Of a DNA stretch of 10,533 nt, positions 1-6,792 are shown in pieces. Source of the DNA: Bacteroidales bacterium (GTDB lineage: Bacteria; Bacteroidota; Bacteroidia; Bacteroidales; UBA7960). The number at the start of each line of letters is the position of its first letter. The stretch's first letter is position 1. The translations under genes and the position numbers were made by a program. The notes below the pieces were generated by a model, which saw only the letters and a list, made by a program, of their open reading frames with translations, ran no database searches and was not told the origin of the DNA. Where the stretch lies: contig SKTQ01000089.1 in the NCBI GenBank assembly GCA_007122505.1, positions 1-10,533 of the forward strand, in the 5' to 3' direction.

Positions 1-1341
1 ACTATACTGCACAGTTCTTTGAGGAATTTCGGACTTGATCTTCAAATACGGCCACAGCAAAGCCTTGTGTTCAATACAACAGCGGCTGATAATTCGATCT
101 TTTACGGTACCGGCATATTTACGGGTTTAGCGCATTTCCATGGTCCTGTAAATGATATCACCCTTGATATTTCAGGCAGGACGAACAGGGGTACCCGTGT
201 GACTCTTCCGTTAAGCAGCGCCGCTGAAGTACGCGAGAACAATTTTATAACTTTTGTTTCCCGTGATCCCGAAAACAATCTGCCACTGATACCCCCGCCT
301 GACCTTTCCGGAAACATCACGCTTAATTTTGACCTGGAGGTAACACCGGAAGCAGAGGTCTTGTTGATGTTCAGTCCTCCATTTGGTGATATCATCAGGG
401 GGCGGGGCGCAGGAGATCTCAAATTGGAAATTGCGCCCGACGGCTCATTTAATATATACGGTGATTATGTTATTGCTGAAGGTGAATATCTTTTTAACCT
501 GCAGAATATCATTAACAAGCGTTTCCGTATCGAACAGGGAAGCACAATAAGATGGACCGGCGATCTGAATGATGCAGATGTGGAAATGCAGGCTGCCTAT
601 CGTTTACGAACATCCCTGTATGATTTATTTGTTGGTGAAGGGATCGACCCGGTAACAGTGGAAATGTTTCGCCGGCGAGTACCCCTGGAAACACTGCTGA
701 TCCTTCAGGATAAGCTGTTTAACCCAACCATTAGTTTTGATATCCAGGTGCCGGGTGGTGATGAAAACACCCGGGAAATGATAGAGCGGGTTTTGGCCAC
801 AGAACAGGAAATGAACCGGCAAGTATTTTCATTACTGGTCCTGAACCGATTTTTGCCTTCCCGGGAAGACCAGTACAATACCGCATTTGGTTATGGTGTA
901 GGATCAACATCCTCAGAACTGTTGTCGAACCAGTTAAGCAACTGGCTCTCGCAAATCAGTTCCGATTTTGACATTGGCATCAACTATCGTCCAGGCGATG
1001 AAATTACCAGCCAGGAAGTAGAACTCGCACTTTCCACACAATTATTTGACAACAGGGTTACCATTGATGGCAATTTTGGTGTAGCCGGTAACCAGACAGC
1101 TTCAGGTCAACCAACACAGGCAACCAACCAGATCATCGGAGATGTGAATGTGGAGGTGATGATTACACCTGAAGGAAAACTGCGTGTAAAAGCATTTAAC
1201 CGGTCCAATACATTTGACATCATTCACACCAATGCCCCATATACTCAAGGGATCGGCGTATTCTACCGGAAAGAGTTTGATCGTCTGGAGGAGTTATTCA
1301 GAAGAAATCGAATACCGGAGGATCCGGTTGAGAGTGACTGA
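1..1341 (+). CDS. tamB: TamB-family translocation/assembly protein, C-terminal part (5' end outside window)
   Basis: The reading frame is open from base 1 with no stop upstream of the first in-frame TTG at 19, so the gene starts outside the window and about 446 C-terminal residues are visible. The sequence matches the C-terminal TamB (DUF490) domain as found in Bacteroidota. Counting from the TTG at 19, it carries a DNSIFYGTG segment near 24-32, RGRGAGDLKLEIAPDGSFNIYGDY at about 127-150 (alternating hydrophobic beta-strands), GEYLFNLQNIINKRFRIEQGSTIRW at about 155-179, and a terminal GVFYRKEFDRLEELFRR. Known for the family: an inner-membrane-anchored periplasmic beta-taco protein that bridges to the outer membrane, implicated in outer-membrane protein assembly and phospholipid transport. 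The complete protein is usually well over 1,000 residues. The C-terminal domain is intact and ends in TGA. Its partner TamA/BamA-like gene is not in view. The gene converges on ribBA with a 24-base gap. Confidence 0.9.
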   Translation, partial: TILHSSLRNFGLDLQIRPQQSLVFNTTAADNSIFYGTGIFTGLAHFHGPVNDITLDISGRTNRGTRVTLPLSSAAEVRENNFITFVSRDPENNLPLIPPPDLSGNITLNFDLEVTPEAEVLLMFSPPFGDIIRGRGAGDLKLEIAPDGSFNIYGDYVIAEGEYLFNLQNIINKRFRIEQGSTIRWTGDLNDADVEMQAAYRLRTSLYDLFVGEGIDPVTVEMFRRRVPLETLLILQDKLFNPTISFDIQVPGGDENTREMIERVLATEQEMNRQVFSLLVLNRFLPSREDQYNTAFGYGVGSTSSELLSNQLSNWLSQISSDFDIGINYRPGDEITSQEVELALSTQLFDNRVTIDGNFGVAGNQTASGQPTQATNQIIGDVNVEVMITPEGKLRVKAFNRSNTFDIIHTNAPYTQGIGVFYRKEFDRLEELFRRNRIPEDPVESD

Positions 1342-1365
1342 TTCTTTTATCAGGCTTATCACTGA

Positions 1366-2568
1366 TCAAAACAGATGACCCATTTTCTTCTTCTTGGTGT
1401 CGATGTATACTTTGCAATGGTCTGAAACAGGCACGATGATTGGCACATTTGAGGTAATCTGAATACCATATCCCATAAGTCCCGTCTTTTTACCGGGATT
1501 GTTGGTAATTAACCTGATCTTTGTTGCATCAAGATCACGAAGAATTTGTGCACCTATACCATAATCCCTTTCGTCAGCTTTAAACCCCAGCTCAATATTG
1601 GCTTCAACAGTGTCCAGACCGCTTTCCTGAAGATGATAAGCTTTGAGTTTGTTCAGTAAGCCAATACCCCTGCCTTCCTGGTTCATATACAACACCACAC
1701 CTTTACCGGCATCTTCTACCATTTGCATGGCTTTGTGAAGCTGACTCCCACAGTCACATTTGCATGACCCGAATATGTCGCCGGTTATACATGAGGAATG
1801 CACCCTTACCAGGATCTCTTCGTCGGGCTTCCAGTTGCCTTTGGTCAGGGCAAGATGCAGCTTATCGTTGGTGGTTTGCTTGTATGCAATAAGTTTGAAG
1901 TTTCCCCATTCTGTGGGAAGGTCCACGGTGATCTCTTTGGTGATCAGACTTTCATTCTTAACCCGGTAGGCGATGAGGTCTTCTATGGAAATGATCTTCA
2001 GATGAAACCGTTCTGCAATTTTGAACAGCTCCGGCAATCTTGCCATCGAACCGTCATCATTCATGATCTCCACGAGTACCCCTGCCGGCTGAAGTCCTGC
2101 CAGTCTGGCAAGGTCAATAGATGCTTCGGTATGACCTGCCCTTTGCAAAACTCCACCTTCACGTGCCCTCAAAGGGAAGATGTGTCCCGGTCGTCCTAAT
2201 TCTGTGGGTATGGTATTTGGATCGGCAAGTGCCTTTACAGTTTTGGCCCTGTCGGCGGCCGAAATACCGGTTGTACAGCCTTTGCCTTTCAAATCTACAG
2301 ATACCGTAAAAGGTGTTTCATGCAGGGCCGTATTAGTGGGTACCATCAGGTCCAGATCAAGTTGTTCACAGCGCTGCCTGGTAATTGGAGCACAGATCAG
2401 ACCCCTGCCATGGGTGGCCATAAAATTGATGATTTCCGGTGTAATGGTTTCACCGGCTGCAATAAAGTCACCCTCATTCTCACGATCTTCATCATCTACA
2501 ACAATCACAACCTTCCCTTTGCGGATGTCTTCAATCGCTTCTTCGATTGTATTGAATTTTTTTTGCAT
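1366..2568 (-). CDS. ribBA: Bifunctional RibBA: 3,4-dihydroxy-2-butanone-4-phosphate synthase / GTP cyclohydrolase II
   Basis: This 400-residue cytoplasmic enzyme catalyses both entry reactions of riboflavin synthesis: ribulose 5-phosphate to 3,4-dihydroxy-2-butanone 4-phosphate, and GTP to the diaminopyrimidine product plus formate. The RibB half (about 1-205) has the acidic motif DDEDRENEGDF at 25-35, HGRG at 53-56, TTGISAADRA at 99-108 and RPGHIFPLRAREGGVLQRAGHTEA at 126-149. The RibA half (about 207-400) has zinc ligands Cys260, Cys271 and Cys273 in SSCITGDIFGSCKCDCG, QEGRGIGL at 297-304, DERDYGIGAQ at 332-341 and TNNPGKKTGLMGYGI at 355-369. All expected catalytic regions are present and the length is normal, so both activities should be intact. 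It is the last gene of the four-gene minus-strand cluster, 20 bases after glycosyltransferase B, with no Shine-Dalgarno before its ATG. No FMN riboswitch is possible in so short a leader, so regulation probably follows the operon. Confidence 0.97.
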   Translation of the reverse strand: MQKKFNTIEEAIEDIRKGKVVIVVDDEDRENEGDFIAAGETITPEIINFMATHGRGLICAPITRQRCEQLDLDLMVPTNTALHETPFTVSVDLKGKGCTTGISAADRAKTVKALADPNTIPTELGRPGHIFPLRAREGGVLQRAGHTEASIDLARLAGLQPAGVLVEIMNDDGSMARLPELFKIAERFHLKIISIEDLIAYRVKNESLITKEITVDLPTEWGNFKLIAYKQTTNDKLHLALTKGNWKPDEEILVRVHSSCITGDIFGSCKCDCGSQLHKAMQMVEDAGKGVVLYMNQEGRGIGLLNKLKAYHLQESGLDTVEANIELGFKADERDYGIGAQILRDLDATKIRLITNNPGKKTGLMGYGIQITSNVPIIVPVSDHCKVYIDTKKKKMGHLF

Positions 2569-2588
2569 TATATCAATGGTCAGATAAA

Positions 2589-3755
2589 TTATGCTGTCAG
2601 GATTTTTGCGAGTTTTAAGGAAGTACCTTCCCAGTTAAAATTCTGTAAAACAAATTGATAGCCTTTTTGAGCTATATCATAGCGTACCTGTTCATTTTGT
2701 AACAAAGATAATACATGTTGCGCACACTCCTTTGCATTATTTCCAACCAACAGATCTATTCCGGGTTTTCCATTTAACGCCTTGTTTGCCAATGGAGAAC
2801 AAACGCAGGGAATTTGCATGGCCATAGCCTCCAGAATTTTGTTTTGCAGGCCGGTACCTATACGCATGGGCGCTATGAACACGCGCGAGGAAGCATAATA
2901 AGTCCGGATATCATCAACCCAGCCTGTAACCACAACACGATCAGAAGCAAGTAATCTCACGCGGTGGGAGGGGGCCGCGCCGGCAATGGCTAACCTGGCT
3001 CCAGGTAAAACAGACCATACAATGGGCATAATATCTTTAACCAGGTATTCTGCGCCGTTGATATTAGGTGGATAAGACATGTTACCGGTAAAAACAATAT
3101 CAAATGATTTTTCCATTTCAATGGGATGAAAATAGCCTGTATCCACTCCGTTTGGAATGACAATAATCTGATTTCTGTCGGGATGGGGAATCATCTCCCT
3201 GTCGGGCCCGGAAATAATGGTTTTTTTATTGAACCATCCAAAAACCTGTTCCTCATAGCGCATGACTCTTTTATATTCAGCGTTCAATAGCAATTTACCA
3301 TACCAGGGTGCAATTTCAAGACGGCGTTTTAAGCCAAAAGAAAAGACATCCTGATAGTCGATGGTTTTATCAATGTCTATCTCCTTCGCGTATTCAGCCG
3401 TACGTATTAGCTGACAATATATATGATCAGGCTGGTACTTCCTGATAATCTCGTGGATCTCACTTCTAATGCTCTTTTTAAAAAAATAAGCTACCTGGAA
3501 AGGTTTTGCTGAAAATATATTTCGGAGCAAGCGCAAGTAAATGCCCATTTTGGACAGATGGAAAAAATAAACAGAGCTTGCATATTCTTTGAGCACGTTA
3601 TAGGCGTGTGGATCAGGAGGTATGTCACTCAGCGCACATATAACCAGGTCATGTCGTTTAGACAGTTCGCGAATTTGATGAAATGCCCTTAATTTATCGC
3701 CTTTCTCCAAAGGGTAGGGAACCCTGGAAAGCAAAACAACAATCTTCTTTCTCAA
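2589..3755 (-). CDS. Glycosyltransferase B, GT4 family (group 1)
   Basis: This is a retaining GT-B-fold glycosyltransferase that should transfer a sugar from a nucleotide-activated donor; donor and acceptor cannot be read from the sequence. With the start used here (TTG at 3755, 388 residues) the protein begins MRKKIVVLLSRVPYPLEKGDK, the usual first beta-strand and N-terminal loop of the family. The donor-binding half contains IPNGVD (201-206), FTGNMSYPPNINGAEYL (222-238), VTGWVDDI (276-283) and GTGLQNKILEAMAMQIP (300-316). The first Glu of the classical EX7E motif is a Thr. The N-terminal RVPYPLEKGDK and the IQNK-LEAMA style resemble glycosyltransferases found in exopolysaccharide (PEP-CTERM/EpsH) loci; this is recollection, not a search. 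No ATG is available: the frame can begin as far upstream as a TTG at 3821, but the extra 22 residues (MPETVLVLLFASALC...) are hydrophobic and lie before the fold, so I prefer 3755. Middle of the minus-strand operon, 20 bases ahead of ribBA. Confidence 0.88.
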   Translation of the reverse strand: MRKKIVVLLSRVPYPLEKGDKLRAFHQIRELSKRHDLVICALSDIPPDPHAYNVLKEYASSVYFFHLSKMGIYLRLLRNIFSAKPFQVAYFFKKSIRSEIHEIIRKYQPDHIYCQLIRTAEYAKEIDIDKTIDYQDVFSFGLKRRLEIAPWYGKLLLNAEYKRVMRYEEQVFGWFNKKTIISGPDREMIPHPDRNQIIVIPNGVDTGYFHPIEMEKSFDIVFTGNMSYPPNINGAEYLVKDIMPIVWSVLPGARLAIAGAAPSHRVRLLASDRVVVTGWVDDIRTYYASSRVFIAPMRIGTGLQNKILEAMAMQIPCVCSPLANKALNGKPGIDLLVGNNAKECAQHVLSLLQNEQVRYDIAQKGYQFVLQNFNWEGTSLKLAKILTA

Positions 3756-3836
3756 GTCCTTTGAATTTACCGTCTGACAGAGGGCGCTTGCAAATAACAA
3801 AACAAGCACCGTTTCCGGCAAAGGTATGAATTATAA

Positions 3837-5042
3837 TTATTCTGAAGCGTAAAAAGTCTGGTAGAAATCCGTCAGTTTTTCAATAATTGCAGGCATGGAA
3901 TGGTTGGCAATAGCAAACATTCTTGCGTTTTGACCAAGTTGAAGCATCATGTCCGGACTGTCAAAGCAATGCAGGATGGCATTTGCCATTTCATCGGGCA
4001 TATCGGCCAGTAAAATGTTTTCTTTGTGGGTGCAGTCGATACCTTCGGCACCGATACTTGTAGAAACGATTGGCTTTCCGGTGGCCATCCCTTCAATTAT
4101 TTTGACCCGCATACCACCACCCGATTGCAGGGGTACAACCATCAGTTGATGTCTTTGCAGAAATGACCGTGCATCAGGCACTTCTCCCGCGATCACAACA
4201 TTATTGCCCTCGTACTGATAAAAATGATGGGGTATGTTGATGCCCGCGAGAACAAATGTTAACATCGGGTTTTTTGACACAACGATTGGCCATACCTGAT
4301 CCAAAAACCATTTCATTCCATCCAGGTTTGGACGCCAATCCATCCTGCCCAAATGAAAAACAGAATTTTCCAAAACATCTGTTTCTCCTTCATCCTGAAT
4401 AATTTCATCCATTCCCACAGGTATTGTAACCGCAGGCTGTGAAAAACCGTTTCTCTGAAAGAATCTCAAATCAACGGGTGATATAGCCACAAGGCCATCC
4501 ACCTGGTGCACCGTTTTCATTTCATACTTCCTCAAACGGGTAGCCAGAATTTTTAAATACAGTTTTTTAAGGGGATTGGTAGTTGATTTTGCCAGCCTTT
4601 CCCAGATAAAATGCTCAATATTGTGTGACCGGAATAGAATGGGTGTGCCCGTATGATCCCTGATAACAGGTAAGTAGGGTGTGAGATACAACCCTTCCAT
4701 CTGGATGATATCAAATTCTTCGGTTTGCAGGATTTCGCGTAAGCGACTCTCAGCATTTTTGTTGTAAAACCTGGAAATGTTATAAGATTTCCCGGTAACC
4801 AGGTTCAACAAGGCAGGCAGAGGTTTGATTTTTGTATGGATGGGGTGAGATTCAAACTCCGTGGTCTCAATGTATGATTCGGGTATTTGTTCAAGCATGT
4901 TTTCCATACCTGAAGGAACCAAGGCAAATACTTTCACCTTATAACCCTTGTCGAGCAGGCCTTGCGTGATTTGGTTCATGGCTATGGAACCGCCGTCGGT
5001 GGGCGGGAAAGGCGGTTTATGGCAAAGTTGGAGGATACGCAT
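3837..5042 (-). CDS. Glycosyltransferase A, GT4 family (group 1)
   Basis: A 401-residue GT-B-fold glycosyltransferase. The N-terminal acceptor half starts MRILQLCHKPPFPPTDGGSI, with the glycine-rich loop near 17-18, and carries RSHNIEH at 138-144, a motif often seen in GT4 enzymes. The C-terminal donor half has IPVGMD (207-212), FHLGRMDWRPNLDGMKWFL (229-247), FVLAGINIP (263-271) and GGGMRVKIIEGMATGKPIVST (308-328). Glu317 fits the second Glu of EX7E and Gly309 occupies the first position. No membrane segment or signal peptide is seen, so it is cytoplasmic or peripheral at the inner membrane. It starts 10 bases after the permease stop codon and ends ahead of glycosyltransferase B, so all three are probably co-transcribed. 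It is clearly divergent from glycosyltransferase B (different motifs throughout), so this is not a recent tandem duplication. Role in LPS, lipid or exopolysaccharide glycosylation is inferred from the neighbouring LPS permease. No Shine-Dalgarno precedes the ATG. Confidence 0.92.
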   Translation of the reverse strand: MRILQLCHKPPFPPTDGGSIAMNQITQGLLDKGYKVKVFALVPSGMENMLEQIPESYIETTEFESHPIHTKIKPLPALLNLVTGKSYNISRFYNKNAESRLREILQTEEFDIIQMEGLYLTPYLPVIRDHTGTPILFRSHNIEHFIWERLAKSTTNPLKKLYLKILATRLRKYEMKTVHQVDGLVAISPVDLRFFQRNGFSQPAVTIPVGMDEIIQDEGETDVLENSVFHLGRMDWRPNLDGMKWFLDQVWPIVVSKNPMLTFVLAGINIPHHFYQYEGNNVVIAGEVPDARSFLQRHQLMVVPLQSGGGMRVKIIEGMATGKPIVSTSIGAEGIDCTHKENILLADMPDEMANAILHCFDSPDMMLQLGQNARMFAIANHSMPAIIEKLTDFYQTFYASE

Positions 5043-5052
5043 ATTTTTCAGG

Positions 5053-6495
5053 CTATGATTTTGTCTTATTCCTTTTTGCGAAAGAAATGATTTTTTTGAA
5101 CTGCATCAAATAACTGTCCGTGTCAAGCAATGAGGAATCGGTTGTGGCTTTTACGGTGAGCAGTATCCCAACAGGCAGCAATATCATTGATGAAGCCCAC
5201 ATTCCCTGATGGGCTTCCAGCACACCTTCTCTCACAAACTTTTCTCCCATGATGGAAATCACATGAAATACCACGAATAGCAGAATAGAGATAACCAGCG
5301 GAAGGCCAAATCCCCCCTTCCTGATAATGGCACCAAGAGGGGCTCCAATGAGAAACAATACAACGCAGGCAAATGACAGCGTGAATTTCCGGTGAAACTC
5401 GATCTGATACCTCGCTAAAGTGCGTTTTCTGTCGCGAAACTCATTGTGGGAATTGATGCTGAGTTCGCGGCTTTGCCTTACACCTTCGGTGGCATTTCTG
5501 ATCACATTGGTTTCTACTACAGGAACAGAACGGATATAGTTCATGTCAATGCGACGGACTGCATTCGTATCCAGCCTGGAAAACTCAGCTATGTCAATAG
5601 TTGCCGGAAAGTTTAGCCTGCGTCTGTAATTTCTCCTGAAAGAATCTTTGCGACGGCCAAGCTCAGTGGACAAAGAGTCCTCATAATAAATGAGCTGACC
5701 AATGTTCAACATGCGGAAATTGCTCTTGAACAGCTCTTCATCCGTTCTTTCAAGGTCAAACATGCTCAAGTCAAACCGGCGTATTTGCCTCTGAAAATGT
5801 GTCCGCTGAAAGGGCCGGTCCGGACTGAGCAGGTTGGGATCACCCGCTTCCTGGTAGTTTGTGCCGTTATATAATGAAAGGATCAAATACCGCTTATCAT
5901 TTGTGACAGCCATCGTTCCCCATTCTGCAGTAGTAAGATTGATATTTCCGCCTCTCTCAGAGTGATCATAAATCTTGATACCATGAAGCGTATTACCGTT
6001 GGATTTCTCATCCACACGAATCACAAAATTATCAATGCCATGATAGTAAATACCTTCAGTAATATTAAATGCCGGCCGCTGTTGCCGAAGATCATATAAA
6101 AGTGATAAACTTTTCAGGTTGGCACGTGGCAAAACATTATTGGAAAAGAAAAAAGCCCCAACCACCAAAACAAATGATATCATCACCAAGGGCCACATGA
6201 TGCGGCGCAACGATATTCCTGCCGATTTGAACGCTACAAGCTCATAATGCTCACCCATTTTACCCATGGTCATTATGGATGATAAAAGCACAGCCAAAGG
6301 CAAAGCCAATGGAACAAACGTGGCGGAGAGATAAAAAAACAACTCCGCGATGATATACCACTCCAGGCCTTTTCCTACCAAATCATCTATATATTTCCAT
6401 ATAAACTGCATTAAAAGGATAAACAAGGCCAAAAAGAAAGTAACAACAAATGGCCCTATATAAGACTTGAGAACAAGCAAATGCAGTTTTTTCAT
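5053..6495 (-). CDS. LptF/LptG-family permease (YjgP/YjgQ), LPS export ABC transporter membrane subunit
   Basis: A 480-residue inner-membrane protein. The family forms the LptB2FG transporter that extracts lipopolysaccharide from the inner membrane and passes it through a periplasmic beta-jellyroll towards LptC and LptA. Six membrane segments can be read: about 14-34, 47-74, 99-118, 371-391, 397-416 and 432-449. The family-typical stretch between TM2 and TM3 (MTMGKMGEHYELVAFKSAGISLRRI, 75-99) is present, including the helix that contacts the LptB ATPase. The large periplasmic part (about 120-370) begins with jellyroll-like strands and continues into an Arg/Asn-rich region (230-365), making the protein roughly 120 residues longer than E. 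coli LptF or LptG. A long form is known in Bacteroidota. I cannot assign it to LptF or LptG. It is first in the minus-strand operon and has the best promoter candidate (6527-6534). Confidence 0.93.
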   Translation of the reverse strand: MKKLHLLVLKSYIGPFVVTFFLALFILLMQFIWKYIDDLVGKGLEWYIIAELFFYLSATFVPLALPLAVLLSSIMTMGKMGEHYELVAFKSAGISLRRIMWPLVMISFVLVVGAFFFSNNVLPRANLKSLSLLYDLRQQRPAFNITEGIYYHGIDNFVIRVDEKSNGNTLHGIKIYDHSERGGNINLTTAEWGTMAVTNDKRYLILSLYNGTNYQEAGDPNLLSPDRPFQRTHFQRQIRRFDLSMFDLERTDEELFKSNFRMLNIGQLIYYEDSLSTELGRRKDSFRRNYRRRLNFPATIDIAEFSRLDTNAVRRIDMNYIRSVPVVETNVIRNATEGVRQSRELSINSHNEFRDRKRTLARYQIEFHRKFTLSFACVVLFLIGAPLGAIIRKGGFGLPLVISILLFVVFHVISIMGEKFVREGVLEAHQGMWASSMILLPVGILLTVKATTDSSLLDTDSYLMQFKKIISFAKRNKTKS

Positions 6496-6526
6496 CAGAG
6501 AGACCGCTTTAAACCGGCTTTATGTG

Positions 6527-6534
6527 CAAATATA
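6527..6534 (-). promoter_or_regulatory. Candidate -7 box of the permease-glycosyltransferase-ribBA operon
   Basis: On the minus strand this reads TATATTTG, an exact match to the Bacteroidota sigma-ABfr -7 consensus TAnnTTTG. It lies 31 bases upstream of the permease ATG (6495), giving a predicted leader of about 20-25 bases. No clear -33 TTTG element is seen at the expected 19-21 base spacing, so the call rests on the -7 box and its position. Confidence 0.5.
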
Positions 6535-6556
6535 CAAAATCATTGTCGATGCATGG

Positions 6557-6574
6557 TTTCATCCAAGGATGAAA
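6557..6574. repeat. 18-base perfect inverted repeat, possible operator, in the permease/hydrolase spacer
   Basis: The sequence TTTCATCCAAGGATGAAA consists of two perfect 8-base arms around a 2-base centre. Flanking GGT and ACC extend the symmetry if a 2-base insertion on one side is allowed. It starts 22 bases upstream of the candidate permease -7 box, where the -33 element and polymerase contact would fall, so a dimeric repressor or activator site is plausible. The 2-base loop makes an RNA hairpin unlikely. The regulator is unknown. Confidence 0.45.
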
Positions 6575-6792
6575 AACCACCTGTGGAAAGCTTTTAAGGG
6601 TGTGTTCACCATACCTGGACCAGAAACAACTTTTTTAAAGAACGTTTTTTCTAATACCATATTACAACTATTCTGACCCGAATTAAAAGCATGAATTATG
6701 CAGGTTAAGTCATTTTCTGTATATTTTTATAAGATTGCGGCCCGGTTTTCGTTATTGGAAGAGGATGGTATTTCAGCAAGCCCCTTTATTAC

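Larger units (their letters stand above)
6496..6792. other. Divergent intergenic spacer between the permease operon and the hydrolase gene
   Basis: These 297 bases separate two divergently transcribed genes. Besides the permease -7 box and the 18-base inverted repeat, there is an imperfect 14-base palindrome at 6504-6517 (CCGCTTTAAACCGG, one mismatched pair) within the predicted permease leader. On the hydrolase side, TATATTTT at 6720-6727 is one base short of the -7 consensus and about 66 bases before the ATG; it is too weak to call. A, T-rich tracts at 6630-6652 have no recognisable function. I see no coding region with family resemblance in either direction. Confidence 0.6.

Noticed and set aside
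1345..1371. Possible hairpin in the tamB/ribBA convergent gap (TTTTATCAG ... CTGATCAAAA), which could be a shared terminator
   Set aside because: The stem is short with a one-base bulge, and on both strands the T-run is on the 5' arm and the A-run on the 3' arm, so no U-tract follows the stem.
1747..1803. Ser259 in place of the Glu seen before the first zinc Cys in E. coli GTP cyclohydrolase II
   Set aside because: All zinc ligands and catalytic residues are kept, and I recall this variant as common in Bacteroidota RibBA, so no loss of function is implied.
1760..2658. Several plus-strand open frames of 62-135 codons opposite ribBA
   Set aside because: They are shadows of a strongly supported gene; their translations have no domain character.
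6467..6676. Open frame of 69 codons on the plus strand in the permease upstream region
   Set aside because: It overlaps the permease start and both candidate regulatory elements, and its translation resembles no family I know.
6720..6727. TATATTTT as a promoter for the hydrolase gene
   Set aside because: It lacks the final G of the -7 consensus and has no -33 partner at the right spacing.
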